A stretch of DNA of 64,000 bases from Candidatus Gallimonas merdigallinarum (lineage in GTDB: Bacteria; Bacillota; Clostridia; Christensenellales; Borkfalkiaceae), in the NCBI GenBank assembly GCA_904373325.1, contig CAJFFP010000006.1, positions 1-64,000 on the forward strand, read 5' to 3'. The position numbers and the translations under genes are program-made. The notes beneath the pieces were generated by a model that was given only the letters and a program-made list of their open reading frames with translations, had not been told where the DNA came from and did no database searches. Each line of letters opens with the position of its first letter. Position 1 is the first letter of the stretch. This document shows, piece after piece, positions 58,146 through 64,000 of this stretch.

Positions 58146-59522
58146 ATGGCAAAAAGAGCTGTTACGATGGACAAACTCGTCGCCCTGTGCAAGGCGCGGG
58201 GCATCATCTTCCCCGGGAGCGAAATTTACGGCGGCATGGGGAACACGTGGGACTACGGCCCCGTAGGCGTGGAGATCAAAAACAACATCAAGCGCGCATG
58301 GTGGAAGCGGTTCGTGCAGGAGAGCGAGAACTCCTACGGGCTGGACGCCGCCATTCTGATGAACGCGCGCGTCTGGGAAGCGAGCGGGCATACCGCGTCC
58401 TTCTCCGACCCCAAAATGGACTGCAAGGAGTGCAAGAGCCGCCACCGCGCGGATAACCTCATCGAGGCGCACTCCAAGGGCAAGGTCAACCCCGACCTCA
58501 TGACCAACGAGGAGATGGAGGCGTACATTCAGGAGCACCACGTCTGCTGCCCCATCTGCGGCAAGTGCAACTGGACGCCCATCCGCACGTTCAACCTCAT
58601 GTTCGAGACGTCGCGCGGCGTGACGGACGAGAGCCAGAACAAGATCTATCTGCGCCCCGAGACGGCGCAGGGCGAGTTCGTCAACTTCCTCAACGTGCAG
58701 CGCACGACGCGCGCCAAAGTCCCCTTCGGCATCGCGCAGGTGGGCAAGGCGTTCCGCAACGAGATCACGCCCGGGAACTTCATCTTCCGCACCATCGAGT
58801 TCGAGCAGATGGAGCACCAGTGGTTCTGCAAGGAAGGCACCGATCAGGAGTACTACGCCGAATACAAAAAGCGCGCGTGGCAGTTCCTTTTAGACCTCGG
58901 CTTCAAAGAGGAGCACCTCCGCTTCCACGACCACGATAAGCTCGCGCACTACGCCAAGGCGGCGTGCGATATTCAGTACGACTTCCCCATGGGCTGGTCG
59001 GAGCTCAACGGCATTCACAACCGCACCGACTACGACCTGAGCCGCCATCAGGAATACTCGGGCAAGTCGATGACGTACGTCGATCCCGTCACGCAGGAGC
59101 GGTATATCCCCTACGTGATCGAATACTCCATCGGCGCGGACCGTCTCATGCTCGCAACGCTGAGCGAGGCGTACGACGAGGAGACGCTGGAAAACGGCGA
59201 AGTCCGCAACGTCATGCGCTTCCACCCCGCGATCGCGGCGTACAAAGCCGCCGTCCTGCCCCTGCAAAAGGGTCTTGCGCCGCAGGCGAAGGAACTGCTG
59301 CAAAAGCTCAAAAAGCGCTTCCTCGTCACCTACGACGAGGCGGGTTCGATCGGCAAACGCTACCGCCGTCAGGACGAGATCGGCACGCCCTACTGCCTGA
59401 CCGTGGACTTCGACACCCTGCAAGACGGCACGGTGACCGTGCGCGACCGCGACACGATGGAGCAGGTGCGCATGACCGCCGACGAGGTCGTCGCATTCCT
59501 CGCGGAGAAATGCGCGTTCTGA
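58146..59522 (+). CDS. glyS: Glycyl-tRNA synthetase, homodimeric type
   Basis: A 458-residue class-II synthetase of the alpha2 type. GIIFPGSEIYGGMGNTWDYGPVG opens it. CCPICGKCNWTPIRTFNLMFET and RPETAQGEFVNFLNV lie in the catalytic core, and FRNEITPGNFIFRTIEFEQMEHQWF is motif 2. YSIGADRLMLATL is motif 3. The C-terminal anticodon-binding domain (VLPLQKGLAPQAKELLQKL) completes it. A zinc site is suggested by CKECKSRH and CCPICGKC. ATG 58146 follows AAAAAGGTG. No partner beta-subunit gene is needed. Confidence 0.96.
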   Translation: MAKRAVTMDKLVALCKARGIIFPGSEIYGGMGNTWDYGPVGVEIKNNIKRAWWKRFVQESENSYGLDAAILMNARVWEASGHTASFSDPKMDCKECKSRHRADNLIEAHSKGKVNPDLMTNEEMEAYIQEHHVCCPICGKCNWTPIRTFNLMFETSRGVTDESQNKIYLRPETAQGEFVNFLNVQRTTRAKVPFGIAQVGKAFRNEITPGNFIFRTIEFEQMEHQWFCKEGTDQEYYAEYKKRAWQFLLDLGFKEEHLRFHDHDKLAHYAKAACDIQYDFPMGWSELNGIHNRTDYDLSRHQEYSGKSMTYVDPVTQERYIPYVIEYSIGADRLMLATLSEAYDEETLENGEVRNVMRFHPAIAAYKAAVLPLQKGLAPQAKELLQKLKKRFLVTYDEAGSIGKRYRRQDEIGTPYCLTVDFDTLQDGTVTVRDRDTMEQVRMTADEVVAFLAEKCAF

Positions 59523-59546
59523 CCGCCGCATCTTTTTGAAAACGCG

Positions 59547-59575
59547 AAACAGCCGCTTTGAGCGGCTGTTTTTTT
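59547..59575 (+). terminator. Terminator of glyS
   Basis: AAACAGCCGCT/AGCGGCTGTTT around TTG, followed by TTTTTG. Confidence 0.9.
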
Positions 59576-59725
59576 GCGCCCTGTTCCGCGGCGGGATTTT
59601 TCGCATGAAAAGGCAAATTTCCTCATATCTGTATAAAAATTGCGCGGCTGTCCGACGGCGCTTTGCCGCCGCGTTTGTCCAAATTGTAAAGTAACATTTT
59701 TTTATGACAAAATCACGGAAAAGGG

Positions 59726-59754
59726 TTGCATTTTCCCGCGCGATAGGCTATAAT
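59726..59754 (+). promoter_or_regulatory. Promoter of the GT2 gene
   Basis: TTGCAT (59726-59731), a 17-base spacer and TATAAT (59749-59754). TTGGAGAG lies about ten bases before ATG 59796. Confidence 0.87.
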
Positions 59755-59795
59755 GTGAGCAATGCAATAAGGAACACTTTGGAGAGATTTCTGCT

Positions 59796-61157
59796 ATGAC
59801 CTTATACGGGGGATTTCTCATCGCATATATCGTTCTTTCCGTCGTCGCCGTCGTGCTGTATTTCCCGCGGCTGATCGGCTTTTTATGCGCATTCAAAAAA
59901 CCGCCCTACCGCCGCGCGAAAGAGAAGCGGAAGATCGGGATCGTCATTCCCGCGCGCAACGAGAGCGGCGTCATCGGCGATCTGTTCGCCTCCATCAGGC
60001 GGCAGGACTACGACGGTCCGTTCGACGTGAACGTCATCGTCAAAGACGAAAACGACCCCACCGTCCGCATTGCGGAGGAGATGGGCGCGCGCGTGCTCGT
60101 CGTCCCCGAACAGACGTGCAAGGGCGACGTTTTAGACGCGTTCTTCCACTCGCTCACGCCCGAAGAGCTGGCGTCCTACGACGCGTTCGTCATCGTCGAC
60201 GCGGACGGCGTGCTCTCCCCCTCCTATATGCGGGAGCTGAACAACGCCCTCGAATGGGAGGAATACGACATCTTCCTCACCCGCAAGTACATGAAAAACT
60301 GCCTCGGGGACAGGACGAAACGCACGGTGTTTTCCAACAACTCCGCGCTGACGTGGGCGATGCTCGACGATCTGGGCAACCGCTGGCGCATTGAAAAGGA
60401 TATTCCGCTCGCGCTGACGGGACAGGGCATGATGATCCGCCGCAGTCTGGTGGAAAAGATCGGCGGCTGGCCCTACCGCTCGCTGACGGAGGACTACGAA
60501 CTGCGGCTGGATTCCCTGCTCAAAGGGTTCAAGTCCTTCTACTACCCCTATGCGGTGCTGTACACCGAAGAGGCGGTCGGGCACAGAGACAACTACAACC
60601 GCCGTCTCCGCTGGCTGACGGGCTACGTGCAGTGCGACGAAAAGTACAAAAAACGCATTCAGGAACAGGCGAAACTGCGCGGCAAAATGAACAAGGCGGA
60701 GCGCGAATGCCTGTACGGCGTCTATCCCCTCGCGATGTTCGCGGCGGTCACAATCGTCACGATGCTCGCGGGCTGCGCGCTTGCCGTTTTCTACGCCACG
60801 CAGGGCGCGACGGAACTGTGGGTGAAATCGCTCATCTTCCTCGTGGGAATGCCCTTCGGCATCATGTATCTGCTCCTCTTCACCTACTCCACGCTCGCCA
60901 TGATCGCGAGCCGCGAGGCGTTCGAGGTCATCTCGGTGGGCGAGCGCATCGCAATGCTGTTCTTCTCCCCCTTCTATCTTCTGGAATATCTGCCCATCTT
61001 TATTCAGAGCCGTATCCGCGCGAAAAAGCACAGCCGCCTCGCGTGGGAACAGAGCGAACGGCAGCACTATGAATCCGCCGCCGACGAGGCGGAAAAGGCG
61101 AGCGCGGCGCTGGAAAAACCGGACGACGACGCCGCGCCCGAAAAGCAGTCCGCCTGA
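59796..61157 (+). CDS. Membrane glycosyltransferase family 2
   Basis: 453 residues. One N-terminal helix is followed by a GT-A catalytic domain (KIGIVIPARNESGVIGDLFASI; VIVDADGVLSPSYM with DxD; SLTEDYELRLDSL with TED; NRRLRWLTGY, the RxxRW acceptor motif). At least two C-terminal helices follow (MFAAVTIVTMLAGCALAVF and FLVGMPFGIMYLLLFTYS). TED and RxxRW are features of processive synthases such as hyaluronan or cellulose synthase-like enzymes. The cytosolic tail is rich in Glu and Ala. It is monocistronic; the polymer it may build is unknown. Confidence 0.87.
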   Translation: MTLYGGFLIAYIVLSVVAVVLYFPRLIGFLCAFKKPPYRRAKEKRKIGIVIPARNESGVIGDLFASIRRQDYDGPFDVNVIVKDENDPTVRIAEEMGARVLVVPEQTCKGDVLDAFFHSLTPEELASYDAFVIVDADGVLSPSYMRELNNALEWEEYDIFLTRKYMKNCLGDRTKRTVFSNNSALTWAMLDDLGNRWRIEKDIPLALTGQGMMIRRSLVEKIGGWPYRSLTEDYELRLDSLLKGFKSFYYPYAVLYTEEAVGHRDNYNRRLRWLTGYVQCDEKYKKRIQEQAKLRGKMNKAERECLYGVYPLAMFAAVTIVTMLAGCALAVFYATQGATELWVKSLIFLVGMPFGIMYLLLFTYSTLAMIASREAFEVISVGERIAMLFFSPFYLLEYLPIFIQSRIRAKKHSRLAWEQSERQHYESAADEAEKASAALEKPDDDAAPEKQSA

Positions 61158-61183
61158 TATGACCATTCTTCATCGTTCCCTTT

Positions 61184-61211
61184 TGCCGCGCGGGGCTTGC
61201 CCCGCGCGGCA
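61184..61211 (+). terminator. Terminator-like hairpin after the GT2 gene
   Basis: A perfect 12-bp stem (61184-61195 with 61200-61211) around CTTG. The T-run is weak (TTCCGTT). Confidence 0.55.
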
Positions 61212-61247
61212 TTCCGTTCCCGAACGCCCGAAAATTTAATAACGAAA

Positions 61248-61279
61248 CGCCGCCCCGCGAAATTTTTCGCGGGGCGGCG
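61248..61279 (-). terminator. Terminator of the acyltransferase gene
   Basis: A 14-bp stem (61248-61261 with 61266-61279). On the minus strand it is followed by TTTCGTTATTAAATTTT. Confidence 0.7.
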
Positions 61280-61327
61280 CGTGATTGCGTAATCAGTCTG
61301 CGGTTACTTTTGCGGGGTCTTTTCGGC

Positions 61328-62143
61328 TCACTCCCGCGGGGTGCGGCGGTCGGGGAGATATTCGAGCGGAACGCCGTACGCCTCCTCGTAGCACTTGCGC
61401 CACGCCGCCTCCGCCGCCGCCTTCATCTGCGCGATGCGCTGCGGGCGCGGGAGCGATTCGTCGGCATAGACCGCGGGCAGGATATGAATGCGGAGTTTTT
61501 TCATATGCCCGCGCCTGTTCTTGCGGAAGGTGCAGAACACGGGCAGCACGGGAACGTTCATCTTCACCGCGTAATAGAACGCGCCGTCCTTCATCGGGCG
61601 GGGCTTTTGGTAGTTTACCCACATTGCCTGTTCGGCGTAAAAATTGATAAACTTCCCCTGTCTGAGGCGGCGTTCCATTTCGCGCATCAGCTTTTTGGTC
61701 GCCGCGAGATTGGCGCTGAACGCCCACATTCCCGCATGGCGCATGAACCAGCCGCCGACGCCCGTTTTATTGTTCCACGGCGCCATCGTGTGGAAGGAGC
61801 GGTACTGCCCCGCCGCGGCGCGCACAAAGAGCGTATCGAGAAAGGAAATGTGATTGCTGACGACGATCGCGCCCTGTTTTTTGAGCGCGCGCCTGTTTTC
61901 CTTGCCCACGACGCGGCAGCCGTACGCGACTTTCAAAAGGAGCGGCGCGACGAGCTGCAACACCGTGCGGAGAACGCCCGACGCAAGCCGCCCGAAAAAG
62001 CCCTGACGGTACTCGAAATCGCCGTCCGGCATAAACCAATTATGCCCGAAGGGGATATAATCGTAATCGAACCTGCGGTAGCCTTCCAGCGTCGCCTGAA
62101 TGCCGTCGCGCAGTTCGAGTTTGCTCAATTTCTTCCGTTTCAT
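61328..62143 (-). CDS. Lysophospholipid acyltransferase (PlsC-like)
   Basis: A 271-residue membrane-associated glycerophosphate acyltransferase family protein. Block I is AIVVSNHISFLDTLFV (HX4D). Block III is degenerate: FINFYAEQAMWVNYQKPRPMKDGAFYYA replaces the usual FPEGTRS. VLPVFCTF is block IV. It would transfer acyl chains to lysophosphatidate or a related acceptor. ATG 62143 is separated by six bases from its -10 box, so the mRNA should be leaderless. An upstream in-frame start at 62203 lies before the -35 box and is rejected. Confidence 0.85.
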   Translation of the reverse strand: MKRKKLSKLELRDGIQATLEGYRRFDYDYIPFGHNWFMPDGDFEYRQGFFGRLASGVLRTVLQLVAPLLLKVAYGCRVVGKENRRALKKQGAIVVSNHISFLDTLFVRAAAGQYRSFHTMAPWNNKTGVGGWFMRHAGMWAFSANLAATKKLMREMERRLRQGKFINFYAEQAMWVNYQKPRPMKDGAFYYAVKMNVPVLPVFCTFRKNRRGHMKKLRIHILPAVYADESLPRPQRIAQMKAAAEAAWRKCYEEAYGVPLEYLPDRRTPRE

Positions 62144-62149
62144 GCGACC

Positions 62150-62178
62150 ATTGTACCCCATCCGCATGAGATTGTCAA
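62150..62178 (-). promoter_or_regulatory. Consensus promoter of the acyltransferase gene, leaderless position
   Basis: On the minus strand TTGACA (62178-62173), a 17-base spacer and TACAAT (62155-62150), then six bases and the ATG at 62143. Confidence 0.85.
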
Positions 62179-62211
62179 GAGCTTCGTTCTTGAAACTGCG
62201 CAAATAAGCGA

Positions 62212-62257
62212 GCAGCCGCCCGCGGCGGAGCGATTGCGCTCCGCCGCGGGCGGCTGC
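62212..62257 (-). terminator. Very long hairpin beyond the ssb-like gene
   Basis: A perfect 21-bp stem (62212-62232 with 62237-62257) around ATTG, 13 bases past the stop. The minus-strand tail (CTTATTTG) is only moderately T-rich. Confidence 0.75.
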
Positions 62258-62269
62258 GTTGTATTCGGG

Positions 62270-62962
62270 TTACAGGGTCGTCTCCGCCGAGGAGGGCTGC
62301 GAGGCGTACAGGCCGAACTCTCCGTCCAGATCGAAGTTTTCGTTCTCGTCGAAGGCGGCGAGTTTGGAGACGGAGACCTCGTACGCCGTCATGGTGACGG
62401 ACTCCGTTTCGGAGAGGCGTTTGACGTATTCGCGGCTCTGAATGCGCCCCGAGAGCGCGACGCGGTCGCCCACTTTGAGATTCTGCACGAAGCGGGCGTT
62501 CCGCCCCCACGCGATGCAGGGAATGTAATCGGACTTGTTATAGGCGCGGTTGACCGCGACGAGCAGATCGGCGATCTCGCGGTTGAAGGGCGTCGTGCGG
62601 TAGACGGGCGGTTTGCAGATATAGCCCGAGAGCACGATGGAGTTGGGATTGCGCGACGCCGCGCCGTCCACCAGCTCGCGCACGAACACGGTGAGCATGA
62701 GGCGCGACCGCCCGCCTTCCAGCTTGTTATAGCTGCGGAACTGCCCGAGCGCACAGATGGGGCTCCCCACTTTGAGGTCGTTCCCCTCGATGAGCCGTTC
62801 GGAAATGGTGACGGGAAGCACGTCCGCCTGCCCCGAAAGGCGCATGACGCGCACATACAGCTCGTAAAAGCCCTCGCCGTACACCTCGTGCGAGAAGGTC
62901 GCTTCGGAGACGATCTCCCCCATCAAAAATACCCTGTTGTTCTTTTCTGCGCTGTGATCCAT
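62270..62962 (-). CDS. Single-stranded-DNA-binding protein with two OB-folds
   Basis: 230 residues. Two SSB-like OB domains lie in tandem. The first (about 8-110) has NNRVFLMGEIVSEATFSHEVYGEGFYELYVRVMRLSGQADVLPVTISERL. The second (about 112-205) has NSIVLSGYICKPPVYRTTPFNREIADLLVAVNRAY, SDYIPCIAWGRNARFVQNLKVGDRVALSGRIQSREY, which is the standard SSB pattern. The C-terminus lacks the acidic DDDIPF tip. This two-OB form is known in Clostridia as an extra SSB. ATG 62962 has TTGGAGG upstream, and a TTG start 12 bases earlier would be that ribosome site. Confidence 0.85.
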   Translation of the reverse strand: MDHSAEKNNRVFLMGEIVSEATFSHEVYGEGFYELYVRVMRLSGQADVLPVTISERLIEGNDLKVGSPICALGQFRSYNKLEGGRSRLMLTVFVRELVDGAASRNPNSIVLSGYICKPPVYRTTPFNREIADLLVAVNRAYNKSDYIPCIAWGRNARFVQNLKVGDRVALSGRIQSREYVKRLSETESVTMTAYEVSVSKLAAFDENENFDLDGEFGLYASQPSSAETTL

Positions 62963-62992
62963 ATATACCTCCAAGTATTTCCTGTTCCGTTT

Positions 62993-63760
62993 TTAACCGC
63001 CGTTCGAAAACTGCCTGCCCGTGCGGTCGATGGTGAAGTTTTCGCGGTACACAAGCTCCCCGACAGGGACGAACTCGAAGCCGCGGGCTTTGAGGGCGTC
63101 CAGCACGATGGGAAGCGCCTCGGCGGTGTGCAGTCCGTTGTTGTGGCAGAGAATGATCGAACCGCTCTTCGTCTGCGCGAGAATGCGCTCGGCGATCTCC
63201 TGCGCGGAGAGGTCCTTCCAATCGAGGGAATCGACGTCCCACTGCACGGTGAGCATTCCCATATCGGCGGCGGTATCCACGAGCAGATCGTCGTAATCGC
63301 CGTACGGCGGACGGAACAGCGTGACGTCCTTGCCCGTCACCGAACTGATCGCCTCCGCCGAAGAGGTAAGCTCCGCGCGGATCTCCCCCTCCGACAGGCG
63401 GGACATATACGAGTGCGTTGCGCTGTGCGTGCCGATCTCATGCCCCGCTTCCGAGATCGTTTTCAGGTGCTCGGGATATTTTTCCGCCCAGAACTGCACC
63501 GTGAAAAAGGTCGCGCGCACGTTCGCCGCGTCGAGCGCGGAAAGGATCTGCGCCGTGTATTCATCCCCCCAAGCGCAGTCGAAAGAAATGGCGATCTTGC
63601 TGTCCGTCCGCTCTACGCTGTAAACGGGCAGGGAGCGCGCCGCGCTCCAATATACCGCCGCCGCGTCCGCCGCATATGCGCCGAACGAGGCGAGCGCGAC
63701 CGCCGCCAGCATCGCCGCCGCAAAGACGACCGTTCTGATGCGAAATGTGAAGAACCGCAT
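62993..63760 (-). CDS. Polysaccharide deacetylase, PdaB-like
   Basis: A 255-residue exported NodB-family deacetylase. The N-terminal helix FRIRTVVFAAAMLAAVALASFGAYA is a signal anchor. ISFDCAWGDEYTAQIL gives the catalytic Asp, with AWG replacing the usual DDG as in PdaB. HEIGTHSATHSYMSRLS carries the metal-binding HxxxH. FRPPYGDYDD and SIILCHNNG complete the site. PdaB is needed for spore cortex maintenance in B. subtilis, which fits spoVT in this window. ATG 63760 precedes the signal anchor directly, and an upstream frame to 63889 lacks support. Confidence 0.88.
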   Translation of the reverse strand: MRFFTFRIRTVVFAAAMLAAVALASFGAYAADAAAVYWSAARSLPVYSVERTDSKIAISFDCAWGDEYTAQILSALDAANVRATFFTVQFWAEKYPEHLKTISEAGHEIGTHSATHSYMSRLSEGEIRAELTSSAEAISSVTGKDVTLFRPPYGDYDDLLVDTAADMGMLTVQWDVDSLDWKDLSAQEIAERILAQTKSGSIILCHNNGLHTAEALPIVLDALKARGFEFVPVGELVYRENFTIDRTGRQFSNGG

Positions 63761-64000
63761 TGCACAACACCCATATGATAAAATATTTCGTACGGAAATT
63801 TTTGGGAGAATCGCCCGCAATTTGTCCGACCCCGTCGAATTTCCCATTTCCGTCCGTCCGATATGCGGGGTACACGATACTCTATTCATCGCGCGGCAAA
63901 AAAATACCCGCGGAACGGCATAAAAAACGCGCCCCCCGATCGCCCGACAGGCTTCGGAAGGCGCATGATTTTATTCAGATCGCGGAAATCGGCAAAAAAA
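63761..64000. other. End of window, no gene seen
   Basis: 240 bases upstream of the deacetylase. I see no convincing ORF, promoter or repeat. A pair of imperfect GGCGC/GCGCC arms at 63929-63965 could be part of a terminator for a gene outside the window. Confidence 0.4.

Noticed and set aside
61310..63778. An 822-codon plus-strand frame
   Set aside because: Antisense to the acyltransferase, SSB and deacetylase genes, all with clear catalytic or fold motifs.

Overview
The window reads as a chromosomal segment of a Clostridia-type Firmicute, probably an uncultured, GC-rich gut lineage. This is inferred from gene content, not from a marker gene. The evidence is a spoVT-yabM-yabN block in the Bacillus subtilis order, a PdaB-like deacetylase, pyruvate phosphate dikinase, dimeric-type glycyl-tRNA synthetase, a GlnRS, several XRE regulators, and vegetative promoters of the form TTGxxx-17-TATAAT. 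No rRNA, tRNA, CRISPR array, transposase or phage gene was seen.

Layout. 1-9.4 kb: the start of ppdK, a YtcJ-like amidohydrolase, a membrane protein, a MATE exporter, a double-XRE regulator divergent from a small gene, a SecB-like chaperone, an alpha/beta hydrolase, an SH3-NlpC/P60 lipoprotein and a PHP phosphatase. 9.5-14.7 kb: gyrB and gyrA, with GyrA carrying Ile at the quinolone-determining Ser83 position. 15.4-21.8 kb: dus, yabN, yabM, spoVT, an XRE protein with LAPFLS repeats, and a VanZ-like protein.

21.8-42.75 kb is one long minus-strand surface-polysaccharide operon with a good promoter at 42.9 kb. Its promoter-proximal part (36.5-42.75 kb) is GC-rich and supplies GDP-mannose and hexose-1-phosphates. 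Its distal part (21.8-36.5 kb) is clearly AT-richer and holds glycosyltransferases, Wzy, Wzx and a CDP-3,6-dideoxyhexose pathway (RfbF, RfbG, RfbH). Joined to that pathway are a TPP-dependent acetolactate-synthase-like enzyme, a reductase/epimerase, a HAD phosphatase and a two-domain aldolase. Together these predict a branched-chain CDP-sugar, possibly with a non-standard branch.

43.4-64 kb: an AEC permease, an aminotransferase, a repair group (uvrB, deoxynucleotidase, Nudix, uvrA), a pair of winged-helix/TM proteins, a polytopic membrane protein, glnS, a PAP2 phosphatase, glyS, a membrane GT2, a PlsC-like acyltransferase, a two-OB SSB and a PdaB-like deacetylase.

The most unusual signal is in the large intergenic gaps next to gyrA, gyrB, spoVT, uvrA and uvrB. 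Each holds a copy of a modular dispersed element built from successive hairpins. Loops are conserved while stem arms differ between copies by compensatory changes, as expected if the folded form (RNA or single-stranded DNA) is what is maintained. A second hairpin family is nested in or next to these copies. Separately, a roughly 173-bp direct repeat fills the uvrB-nucleotidase gap, and three genes have consensus promoters placed so that the transcript would start at the ATG (leaderless mRNAs).
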